Below, piece after piece: positions 42,084 through 50,757 of a stretch of 64,000 nucleotides of DNA (its first letter is position 1; every line of letters starts with the position of its first letter). The notes below the pieces were generated by a model, which did no database searches, had not been told where the DNA came from, and saw only the letters and a list, made by a program, of their open reading frames with translations. The stretch comes from Verrucomicrobiia bacterium. GTDB lineage: Bacteria > Verrucomicrobiota > Verrucomicrobiia > Opitutales > Cerasicoccaceae. The translations under genes and the position numbers were made by a program. Where the stretch lies: NCBI GenBank assembly GCA_030432235.1, contig JAUIHT010000006.1, positions 124,001-188,000 of the forward strand, read 5' to 3'.

Positions 42084-45000
42084 ATGAAACTACCTAAAGC
42101 CTACCCACTCGCTTTGGGCCTGCTGCTACTGGCACATGCCCTGTTTGGACAGCCTTCCATAGACGACCTAACGCCCGCCCGCGTCGCCATCGGGGAAAGC
42201 TTCACGCTCCACGGTTCCGGCTTCGACGCCCAGAAAACCTACACCGTTACGGTTGGAGATGAGTCACTTACAGTGACGGATGTCTCCGAGACCGAACTCA
42301 GTGTGACAGCCGGAACTCAGTCCGGCCTGGTGTCGGTGGCCGAGGACGGCCAACAATTTTCCCGCGAGTATTACCTGTCCATTGTCATGTCGGTGGCGGG
42401 TACCTTCGCTCCCCCAGCCGGCATCAATCCCTCAGGTTACTATGTGATGAATGGCAGCGAGTCGGTCGCCGTTAACCCCGACGGCATATTCACGATTACG
42501 GTGTCCGCCAGTCGCGCCGGCGTGTTGTGGGCCTATCGCAATGAAGACGACCCGATGTTCTTCGGCATGCATGTGCCGGGGGACGGCTCCCTCGTCATTG
42601 ATGCGGACAGCACCGCCACCGCCTCGCTCTTTTTATCCCCAATCATTACCACCCGCGATATGGATTTGGCGGAGTACCGCCGGGATATCATTCAGGAGCG
42701 TGGTCCGGTGGCGACCTTGGCACATTTTATTCAGGCATCCGCCAGCGACGGCTATGACTACATGAACGACGGCCGGTTTGACACCCTTTACACAGACGCA
42801 CTGGAAGACGTTTCGCTGGCTATCAGTCAATCACCACCACCGAATGCGGCGCCCCTGCTCGCGTCCCTCTCGCGCGAAAACGAGCCCACGCTACCTGTGG
42901 TCATTAAGAGCCTCAACCGCGACGAAATTCCAGGCAGCCCGGCCTCCGACGGCGCCGTGGGCTGGATGAAAGTCAAGGTCGAGAGGCGCGGCGACATCGG
43001 CGACGGCAGCGACTACTTCGTAGTCACACTGGAAAACAAGCAGAACCGTTTTCTGCGAACGGACAATCCCCTCTCCTGGCTGTTCTCGGTTTACGAAATT
43101 GACCCGAGCCAGTTCAACAACCGCGAGGAGGTCGAAAACTTCGACAACTCCGAGGCGACCTTTGACTTTGTCCAGCCCGGTTATGTGGACCTGCCCGCCA
43201 TCGGCCCATACTACCTCGGTTCTATCGACGCGGACCTTGGCGGGGCCGATGTGGACATCGGTGAGGTGGTTATCAACAAAGTATTCGCCGCCTTTGAGGA
43301 AGCCGCGGCCAACGATTACAACCTCCTGACCGGCAACAAACCCACCTTCACCCCGGCCAAGAATCAATTCCTGGTCCCCGGCGACAGGGAAGGCATCTAT
43401 GTGATTCAGGCCTTCAGCGGCAACCTCGCCTTCGGCTACGAGCATTGGGACGACCTCGGTAGCGTCACCCAAATCCCCGTGCTCAATTCCCAGGACAAGC
43501 TGTCGCAGTGGCAGAGCGCACTCGTCCTCAATGTGGTCATCCTCTCTTTTGACCTGCTGTCGGTGGCCGATTTGCCACAGCAGCTTGGCGACGTAGTCCA
43601 GGAGGTATTCATCGATGTCTCACAGTTGCTTTCGGCCGAGTTCGCACAGCAACGTGAGCTAAACCGCGCCTTGGTCTACGCCGTAGTTCGCCAGTCCGCC
43701 GTCTCGGCCCTGGAAGCGATCGTCAAAAAGAAATCCGGCTCCGTGGTTACCTCGACGTTGAACGGCATCAAGTTTTTCGGCAAAGCGATCACTAAATTCT
43801 TCGACCTGTCCAGCAACGTCAGTGCGTTCGTGGAGTTCGGGCAGCGCACCAACGGCCTTCTGCTCAAGCAGTGCTTCGCCACGGAACGCTTCCTCGTCGT
43901 GCTGGGCAATCCCTTCAAGGCGAAGATCGACGACTTCCGACCGCGCCAGGGGCGGGGCGGCGACGTCATCACCATCACCGGATATAACTTCCCCGAGGAG
44001 CCATTGGTCAGCTTCTGCCGGGAGCCGCGTACACGCACGGACGACGAAGACCCCGAGTACGACTCCAAGGCCGAGGCCACCGTCGTGCGCTCGGACGAAA
44101 ACAGCATCAGCGTCCAAGTGCCTGAAAACTGGGAAACGGCCCTCGGGGCTGATCGGCTTACGGCCTACATTTGCATTGAAGAGGCCGGCGAAAGCCACAT
44201 CGCCACCACCGAAGGGCGCACGGATATCCCGGAAACCTTCACCTATATCCCCAAGCCCGCTATCGTCAGCCTGTCTCCGGAAACCATCTACCCCGGCACG
44301 ACGGTTATCGCCACGGTCGAACGCTCCGCCGGCGATCGTGCGGAAATGCACCGCATTTTCCTCGATGACAACCAACAGTGCGATATCGTGTCGGTCAGCG
44401 GCGACACCATTGCTTTCAGGGTGCCCGACAACTTCTCACCGGGCTTCAACAGCGTGACCGTGCAGCTGCTGCCCTACACCAGCTATGTTTCCGATCCGTA
44501 CGGATTCTTGATCAGTGCCCGTCCTGAGGACACGGCCACGAAGGGGCTCGGCGCCATCGTTTCGACCACCGCCGATAGCGACGTCATGGACGGCTCCCTT
44601 TCCTTACGCGAAGCACTCCTGATCCTAAGCGGCCAACGCGGATTCACCCAACGTCCCGACGGCGTGGACAGCGGCGCCTACGAGGACGACTGGCTGTTTG
44701 AAACCGACGGCGCGCTCATCGTCGAGGTAGACGATACCGTGGCCGGCCAGACCATCACGGCCGGCAGTGCCATGCCTGGCATTCCCAGCGGTTGCAAGGT
44801 GGACCTGGACGGCGTCACACTGGACATGACCAGCGGCGGTACCGCCTTTTTGAACTTCGACAATCGCCTGAGCACAAAGCTGGAAGATGTCACCATAACC
44901 AACTTCACCGGCAACGGCATTTCCATAAAATACGCCAACCTGGTCCAGCTCAACGCCGTTTCCCTGCTCGGCTGTAGCGGCGTCGGAGTCACCATCGAGG

Positions 45001-48000
45001 AATCGCAAAGTATCTGGCTAAAAGAGGTAGTAATTGAAAACCCAGGCTCGCATGGCATGCACATCACCGGCCCGACTACCCGCGGGGTTGTAATCGAGCC
45101 AGGGCTCAATCCACCCAACTTCGGACACATCACCAATGCCACCGGCTACGGCGTGCTGGTCGACGATGGCGTCCAACAAAGCCGGATCGACCCAGGTGAC
45201 GTACGCAACTGCACACTGGGCGGCATTCGCATCAACGGTGCCAGCTGCGATAACAACGTCATCGGCTTTGACTCCCATGTCCGGCCAACCCTGCCAGCCA
45301 TCGTGGATAACGGCGGGCACGGCGTCCATGTCACGGGCGGCCCTGACAACCTGAGTATTCGCTGGCTGCTGACTGCGGGCAATGCAGGAGACGGCGTACG
45401 CGTCGACGGCCCCGCCTCCGGCTATCGTATCGACAGCATCTTCAGTGGCCTGGACCTTTACGATACTTCTCCGGGCGCCGATACTTACGCTTTCCCCAGA
45501 CCCAAGGTCTACAATCCCAAGCAAAACACCGGACACGGGCTTGCTTTGTACGAGGTGGACGACTCCGCCGTGGGGGGGGTGTTCCCTGCCCAGTCTATCC
45601 GGGGCTATGGCGAGCGCTTCGGCCTAGCCAACAACGCCAAGAGCGGCATCTACATGGAAAATTGCAACAACGTCACGGTGGCCAGCGGACACCTCGGTGA
45701 CATCTTCTCCCTGGACTTCGAGTTTGAGTTAATCGGAGCACACATCATCCCCAACGGCGAAAACGGCATCCATATCAAGGGCGGCAGCGGTAACAGCCTC
45801 GGTGGCATGCACAGCTATTACGACCTGCACATCAGTGGCGCGCCCAACGGGGCAGGCATCCTCATCGAGGACTCCGACGCCAACATCGTCTTCGGCAATC
45901 AAATTGGCACGGACCACGGCTTCGTCTCTTCCGAGTCCCAGGAACGCTTAAAGTACGGCGTCCACATCAAAGGCCAGTCGCGTGACAATAAGATCGGCCT
46001 GTTGGGCGGCTTTTTCGAAATACCATTCACCGGCGGCGAGGAACCGCCCTACCATGGGCCCTATCGACCTTTTAACATCATCGTTAACTGCCTGGAGGCC
46101 GGCGTCTTTATCGACAACGCCGGCGGCACGCCCGACTTCGGCAACCCCGCTCTGCCCGACCGGCCCAACATAGTCCAGAATAACTTCATCGGTCAGGACG
46201 AGTATACCTTCCTGGAGCACGGCAATGCCGTGGGTATTCTCCTTGAGGGCACCGCTTATGTGAATATCATCGGCGGACCTACGGAAGACCACGGCAACAT
46301 CATTCGCTTCAACGACGACGCCGGCATCCGCCTCCGCAATATGACCGTCAGCGACCCGGATGACCGCATGCCCTTCCGCGTGCGCATCGGGGGTAACTTT
46401 ATTTACGATCAAGGCAAGAACCACCCCGGGCCGGTGCAGCCGCTCCTGGACGGCTTTCCCGGCGGCGTGGGCATCCACCTGGACCACTGTACGGGATGCG
46501 TGCTGACACACCGGCCACTCGCGGACAACACCATCGATGACAACCATGTGGGCGTCATGGTCGAAGGCGGCGGCAGTAACCAGATCAGCACACTCAACCT
46601 GAACGACAATCTGGAAGCCGGCATGGTCTTGCGTGACACCTCTGACAATCTCGTGTCTCCACAAAAGCCGGGGCAACCCATCTTGATAAAGGACAATGGA
46701 GACGGTACCGTCAGTGTGAGTGGAGGCCTTATCCTGGCGGATAGCGATAACAACACTTTGCGCGGCCTCATCGTAGAAGGCAACACAGGCGACGGCATCC
46801 TGATCCACGACTCCTCCAACAACATCTTTGACGGCTTCATAAACCCCGGATTGAGCGTTCGCTCCAACACCCGGGACGGGATTCGCATTGAAGGCAGCCA
46901 GTCCACCAGCAACCAACTCTTGAACTTCGACATCGGCTTCGGGGTTGCAGCCGCCGCGCCCAACGGCGCGAACGGCATCCACCTGCGCGACGGTGCCTCG
47001 GGAAATCAAATCGGCGACGGCTTCAATACCAACCGTATCGCGAATCATGCCTTCGGCGCTGGCGTGCTGATCAGCGGTGGAAGCACGGTCGGCAACAGCA
47101 TCCGCAACAATCTGATCTACGACAATAACGGCGGCGGCATCATCCATCAGGGAGGAGGTAACAACGACCAACCCGGTCCCATTATCTCGAACCTGGATAT
47201 TGCCGGCAGGCAGCTCGAAGGCACGGTGACCAACACCGTTGAAATCCCCGCCGGTAGCCGCATCGAGGCCTACAGCGATTACACTACGCCCCCGCAAGGT
47301 CGCGCCTACCTGGGCCACACCTTCGTCAACAGCGGCGGCACCTGGAGCATGTACCTGCCCGCCAAAGCTGCTATCTACAGCAAAATCACCACCACGGCCA
47401 CCAATGCCAACACAGGCGACACCTCGGAATTCACTTTCGAGCTTGGTCTGGAAAGGAGCCTCAACATCGCTCGCTCCTCCGAGGACGACCCAACCACCGT
47501 GACGTTCTCCAGCAACCGCGAAGGCCTCACCCTCGATCACTACACGGTCAGTACCACCAACGCCGTGGTCATCGTCGATTCCATCACTTGCCAGTTGAGC
47601 GGTACCATAGACGACGCCTCAGTCTTTGCCCGGCTGGAAATCTGGCAAGACGCCGATGAAAACGGACGCATCGGCGATAGTGATGTTCAGCTGGGCGAGT
47701 TCACCGGGCTAACTGACAACGGAGCAATTGAGGTCCCCGTGGGAGCAACCTTGAATGAAAACGAGAGCCAGCGATGGCTGCTGCGGGCCACCCTCGCGAC
47801 TCCTCCAGGCAATGGGCAAACCGTCTCGGTCAGCGTCCTGAGCGAGGACGATGTGTCCTTCAGCGCGCCGAGTTATCCGGCCGGTATTGTCGTGAACGGA
47901 GACTTTCCCATCGTCAGTGATGCGCACCAGGCGACCACCTCCGACGCCTACGCACTCTTCCAGGCGAATTACTTCGGACCGGATGCTTCCAACCCCGCTA

Positions 48001-48347
48001 TTGCCGGTCGCTTCCAGGACCCCGATGGCGACGGCATCATCAACTGGATCGAGTTCCTGCTCGGCCTCGACCCCACCACGCCCGGCTCGCATCGCACGCT
48101 AGACGGCGAAGTGGTCGACGGCAAATACCGCTTTACCTACCGGCGCTTACAGGGGCAGGCCAACGATGCGGAACTACTGCCTGAGTTTTCGGCGGACCTG
48201 GAATACTGGTTCAGCGATGCCTCGCGCATCGTCGATGTGACCACCTTGGACAACGGGGACGGCACCGATACCGTCACGGTGGAAACGACCTACTCGACGG
48301 ACAACCATCGCGCGCTCTTCGGCCGCCTCCTGGTAGTCGAGCCCTAA
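42084..48347 (+). CDS. Giant secreted IPT/CSLREA/parallel beta-helix protein
   Basis: The product is 2087 aa from the ATG at 42084, which starts a clear signal peptide (MKLPKAYPLALGLLLLAHAL). An IPT/TIG-like domain lies at about 15-95 and two more at about 614-815 (RGGDVITITGYNFPEEPLV; YPGTTVIATVER). A CSLREA-type segment (TTADSDVMDGSLSLREALLI) is at about 825-860. A long right-handed beta-helix of Asn/Gly-rich NosD-like turns (GNGISIKYANL, GDGILIHDSSNNIFDG) covers about 885-1690. The C-terminus has DPDGDGIINWIEFLLGLDP, a Ca-binding repeat common at the ends of Verrucomicrobia exoproteins. No lyase residues can be assigned, so adhesion or carbohydrate binding is as likely as catalysis. Confidence 0.88.
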   Translation: MKLPKAYPLALGLLLLAHALFGQPSIDDLTPARVAIGESFTLHGSGFDAQKTYTVTVGDESLTVTDVSETELSVTAGTQSGLVSVAEDGQQFSREYYLSIVMSVAGTFAPPAGINPSGYYVMNGSESVAVNPDGIFTITVSASRAGVLWAYRNEDDPMFFGMHVPGDGSLVIDADSTATASLFLSPIITTRDMDLAEYRRDIIQERGPVATLAHFIQASASDGYDYMNDGRFDTLYTDALEDVSLAISQSPPPNAAPLLASLSRENEPTLPVVIKSLNRDEIPGSPASDGAVGWMKVKVERRGDIGDGSDYFVVTLENKQNRFLRTDNPLSWLFSVYEIDPSQFNNREEVENFDNSEATFDFVQPGYVDLPAIGPYYLGSIDADLGGADVDIGEVVINKVFAAFEEAAANDYNLLTGNKPTFTPAKNQFLVPGDREGIYVIQAFSGNLAFGYEHWDDLGSVTQIPVLNSQDKLSQWQSALVLNVVILSFDLLSVADLPQQLGDVVQEVFIDVSQLLSAEFAQQRELNRALVYAVVRQSAVSALEAIVKKKSGSVVTSTLNGIKFFGKAITKFFDLSSNVSAFVEFGQRTNGLLLKQCFATERFLVVLGNPFKAKIDDFRPRQGRGGDVITITGYNFPEEPLVSFCREPRTRTDDEDPEYDSKAEATVVRSDENSISVQVPENWETALGADRLTAYICIEEAGESHIATTEGRTDIPETFTYIPKPAIVSLSPETIYPGTTVIATVERSAGDRAEMHRIFLDDNQQCDIVSVSGDTIAFRVPDNFSPGFNSVTVQLLPYTSYVSDPYGFLISARPEDTATKGLGAIVSTTADSDVMDGSLSLREALLILSGQRGFTQRPDGVDSGAYEDDWLFETDGALIVEVDDTVAGQTITAGSAMPGIPSGCKVDLDGVTLDMTSGGTAFLNFDNRLSTKLEDVTITNFTGNGISIKYANLVQLNAVSLLGCSGVGVTIEESQSIWLKEVVIENPGSHGMHITGPTTRGVVIEPGLNPPNFGHITNATGYGVLVDDGVQQSRIDPGDVRNCTLGGIRINGASCDNNVIGFDSHVRPTLPAIVDNGGHGVHVTGGPDNLSIRWLLTAGNAGDGVRVDGPASGYRIDSIFSGLDLYDTSPGADTYAFPRPKVYNPKQNTGHGLALYEVDDSAVGGVFPAQSIRGYGERFGLANNAKSGIYMENCNNVTVASGHLGDIFSLDFEFELIGAHIIPNGENGIHIKGGSGNSLGGMHSYYDLHISGAPNGAGILIEDSDANIVFGNQIGTDHGFVSSESQERLKYGVHIKGQSRDNKIGLLGGFFEIPFTGGEEPPYHGPYRPFNIIVNCLEAGVFIDNAGGTPDFGNPALPDRPNIVQNNFIGQDEYTFLEHGNAVGILLEGTAYVNIIGGPTEDHGNIIRFNDDAGIRLRNMTVSDPDDRMPFRVRIGGNFIYDQGKNHPGPVQPLLDGFPGGVGIHLDHCTGCVLTHRPLADNTIDDNHVGVMVEGGGSNQISTLNLNDNLEAGMVLRDTSDNLVSPQKPGQPILIKDNGDGTVSVSGGLILADSDNNTLRGLIVEGNTGDGILIHDSSNNIFDGFINPGLSVRSNTRDGIRIEGSQSTSNQLLNFDIGFGVAAAAPNGANGIHLRDGASGNQIGDGFNTNRIANHAFGAGVLISGGSTVGNSIRNNLIYDNNGGGIIHQGGGNNDQPGPIISNLDIAGRQLEGTVTNTVEIPAGSRIEAYSDYTTPPQGRAYLGHTFVNSGGTWSMYLPAKAAIYSKITTTATNANTGDTSEFTFELGLERSLNIARSSEDDPTTVTFSSNREGLTLDHYTVSTTNAVVIVDSITCQLSGTIDDASVFARLEIWQDADENGRIGDSDVQLGEFTGLTDNGAIEVPVGATLNENESQRWLLRATLATPPGNGQTVSVSVLSEDDVSFSAPSYPAGIVVNGDFPIVSDAHQATTSDAYALFQANYFGPDASNPAIAGRFQDPDGDGIINWIEFLLGLDPTTPGSHRTLDGEVVDGKYRFTYRRLQGQANDAELLPEFSADLEYWFSDASRIVDVTTLDNGDGTDTVTVETTYSTDNHRALFGRLLVVEP

Positions 48348-48366
48348 TCGGTCAGCAAAACCAGGG

Positions 48367-49386
48367 TCACGCACCACCCTGAATCGCTTTAATGCGCTCA
48401 GCCACGTAGTGGGCGATCTCAATCATGCCTGCTGGCGACGGATGCACCAGATCCGTCGTCAGCCCCAGGGCAGGCTCCATTGCCTCGCGCCCATCGATAA
48501 AATGTAGGTTTGGGGCGTCTGCGGTACGAACTACCTCCTGCACCCACTCGCGAATTTCCTGAGCCCGGCCGGCGTAATCACTCAAGATATCCTCACGACA
48601 GGGAAACACCCCCAGGCAATAGACCGGTTTACTCGGATGGGCTACACTGAACCGTGTGATAAGCCCAGCAATGCGCTCTTTGACAAGAGCCAGGTCCAGC
48701 CCCAGCATGTTGATACCGGTTTCCAGAATGGCCCAGTCGAAGTCATTGCGCTGACAAAGATACTCCGTCATTTCGGGCTCACAATGACAGCCACCCCCAA
48801 AGCCCAGGTTCATCAAGTCCGCACCAAGCAGATGAGCACACCGACCCGCCCAGGACTCCCGGCAGCTCAATGCTCCGGAGCCATGAGTGATCGAAGAACC
48901 GTAGTTTAACACACGAAGCGCTGGCATGTCACTGGCCTCCGGCGGCGCAATATCGCCTTCGATGGATACCTCACAAATACTGGCATGGGTGGGTAAGAGC
49001 AATCTAACCAGACGCGGGTGAAATTGACGCTCCTGGCTAGGCACCGTCTCCAGTTGCTCATAATCCGGGGCCACCAGCTCATAGGTTAGCAAATCTTCCG
49101 TAACCGGAATGTAGGTGGCGCTAAAATCGCCGAAGAGAAGCTGGGCAAGACCTCCCCCATGATGTTTCGCCAGAACGGAGCAAGCGCGAATACGAATCGT
49201 CGCCGTTGGACTATTCAAGCGAAACCGCAACTCACAGCCCGCACTGCATAATGCTCTTTCTTGCGCGTTCTCGTTTAATTTTACACGCAACGACTCGGGT
49301 ATGCGGCTGATTACCTTCTCACCTGCTTGAGGGTGGTTGACCCATTCGCAGATATTATGTTGATAGACTTGCTTCGGCAGTTTCAT
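48367..49386 (-). CDS. SGNH/GDSL hydrolase (carbohydrate esterase-like)
   Basis: The 339-aa protein has an N-terminal beta-sandwich (about 1-150) like that of CE2-type esterases. The SGNH domain shows block I LNYGSSITHGSG (nucleophile Ser), block II Gly in NLGFGGGCHCEPEM, block III ETGINMLG and block V TDLVHPSP (Asp/His). No signal peptide is seen, suggesting cytoplasmic deacetylation. It ends 20 nt from the convergent giant gene and is downstream of the LacI gene at 49476-50567 on the same strand, with an 89-nt gap; the two may be co-transcribed. Confidence 0.87.
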   Translation of the reverse strand: MKLPKQVYQHNICEWVNHPQAGEKVISRIPESLRVKLNENAQERALCSAGCELRFRLNSPTATIRIRACSVLAKHHGGGLAQLLFGDFSATYIPVTEDLLTYELVAPDYEQLETVPSQERQFHPRLVRLLLPTHASICEVSIEGDIAPPEASDMPALRVLNYGSSITHGSGALSCRESWAGRCAHLLGADLMNLGFGGGCHCEPEMTEYLCQRNDFDWAILETGINMLGLDLALVKERIAGLITRFSVAHPSKPVYCLGVFPCREDILSDYAGRAQEIREWVQEVVRTADAPNLHFIDGREAMEPALGLTTDLVHPSPAGMIEIAHYVAERIKAIQGGA

Positions 49387-49475
49387 GAAGAGTTCAATTT
49401 AGCGCGTGTGCGTAGACTGGTGAAGCCTACATTATAGTTTTGGCATCTTTCAAATAGCCTGCATGTTCCTGGCCG

Positions 49476-50567
49476 CTACTGATCTGACGTCGGGGCGGCG
49501 CAGGAATCCCGGCACACGAGCGAAACCGGCAAGGTGATGGTTTGCTCATGCTGTCCCCCACCCAACGTAATCCGCTTATCCAGTTCTTCTATTGCTCGTG
49601 CTCCCATCTCAGCCAAAGGAAAGTGTATCGTGGTGAGTGCGGGATGATGGGTTTCTGCCGTCATGGTATCATTGCAGCCCATGATGGAAATATCCCGGGG
49701 AATGCGATACCCCCGGGATTGCAGATGTGCCGAAATCACTGCTGCAGCCGGATCGTGAAAGCAGAGGATGGCGGTAGGTTTCGGGTTAAGGCTCATCAAG
49801 TGATCCGCCGCGGCAGCTAGATTTTCTTTGGAAAATTCGCCCACCCGGGACTCGCAGTGGTAGATGTACTGCGGATGCATAGGCAGTCCACACTCCCTGA
49901 TGCCTTCGGAAAAACCGTAGCTCATCTCCGTCATGTTGTAGAGACGCTCCCCAAAGGGCCCTGTCAGATAGGCAATGCGCATATGCCCCAAGCCCGCCAA
50001 GTAGTGGACCGCCTGCTTGGTCGCATCCACGTAGTCGGGCACAATGCAGCACAGGCCCGGGATGTCTAACTTATGGCCCAGATACACAAAGGGCAGTCCC
50101 GCTTGCACGGCACAACTCACCAGACTCGGATTGGGGGAGCTGGCAGCGATAAAGCGCGTCGCCGATCCGTTACGCATGGCCTGAGGTAGCTTCGCATCCG
50201 GCAAGGTATAGTCGGTGTCTGGATCGAAAAGGGAATAAGCCACCGATTCGGTTGGGTCTGCCAAAGACTCCAGAACACCACTGAGCATCGGTCCGAAATA
50301 CTCGTTCTGGACTCCGCTGGGCACCGCCGAATTAAGCAGGAAGCAGACGTTGCCCAGCTTCGGATAGAGCAATCTCATGGCCGACTCGCTTTTCGGCATG
50401 TAGTTCCGCTTGCGACAAGCATCCAGGACACGGCGCTGCGTTTCGGCACTGAGACGGATACCGTAGGAGCGGCTGTTCAAGAATGAAGATATGGCACTGG
50501 CAGACACACCAGCCTCACTGGCGATCTGCGCTATGGTAACGGGTTTCTCCAAGGAATTTACCGACAT
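49476..50567 (-). CDS. LacI-family transcriptional regulator
   Basis: The 363-aa protein has an HTH (IAQIASEAGVSASAISSFLN, residues about 12-31) with the recognition helix SASAISSFLN. A LacI-type effector domain contains GVLESLADPTESVAYSLF, FVYLGHKLDIPGLC, HYLAGLGHMRIAYLTGP, AILCFHDPAAAVISAHL and RDISIMGCNDTMTAETHHP. It faces a divergent secreted protein across 190 nt of AT-rich DNA that holds two exact copies of ATATTTATCATA, one 6 nt upstream of its own ATG. It probably represses itself and the divergent gene. Confidence 0.92.
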   Translation of the reverse strand: MSVNSLEKPVTIAQIASEAGVSASAISSFLNSRSYGIRLSAETQRRVLDACRKRNYMPKSESAMRLLYPKLGNVCFLLNSAVPSGVQNEYFGPMLSGVLESLADPTESVAYSLFDPDTDYTLPDAKLPQAMRNGSATRFIAASSPNPSLVSCAVQAGLPFVYLGHKLDIPGLCCIVPDYVDATKQAVHYLAGLGHMRIAYLTGPFGERLYNMTEMSYGFSEGIRECGLPMHPQYIYHCESRVGEFSKENLAAAADHLMSLNPKPTAILCFHDPAAAVISAHLQSRGYRIPRDISIMGCNDTMTAETHHPALTTIHFPLAEMGARAIEELDKRITLGGGQHEQTITLPVSLVCRDSCAAPTSDQ

Positions 50568-50573
50568 GATTAT

Positions 50574-50585
50574 ATATTTATCATA
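50574..50585. promoter_or_regulatory. Direct repeat copy 1, putative LacI-type operator
   Basis: ATATTTATCATA, repeated exactly at 50656-50667, begins 6 nt upstream of the LacI ATG at 50567 on the opposite strand. Confidence 0.45.
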
Positions 50586-50635
50586 TTCATGCTAAACAAA
50601 CTGCAACGGGCAAAGAGCCATACCCCTATTTCTCC

Positions 50636-50673
50636 TTATCTTATATTCAATATCCATATTTATCATAAGATAA
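50636..50673. promoter_or_regulatory. Perfect 9-bp inverted repeat with direct repeat copy 2, putative operator
   Basis: TTATCTTAT (50636-50644) and ATAAGATAA (50665-50673) are perfect inverted arms 20 nt apart. The right arm overlaps the second copy of ATATTTATCATA (50656-50667). A TTGACA at 50690-50695 follows, pointing to the secreted-protein gene, so this could be a binding site upstream of its promoter. Confidence 0.5.
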
Positions 50674-50757
50674 ACTATTTATTTCAAAATTGACATAACT
50701 CCCATAAAATGCAATCTCAATTTTTACATTCGAATGACTCCCATTCAGCCCCGTTTT

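Noticed and set aside
44740-47160. Possible tandem DNA repeats or a CRISPR-like array in the beta-helix region
   Set aside because: The periodicity is at protein level (short Asn/Gly turns); the DNA copies differ and have no constant repeat-spacer pattern.
45948-47540. 530-codon open frame antisense to the giant beta-helix gene
   Set aside because: It lies wholly opposite a well-supported secreted protein; its translation is Val/Ala/Gly/Asp-rich with no domain motif, as expected from the reverse of Asn/Gly/Ile-rich repeats in GC-rich DNA.
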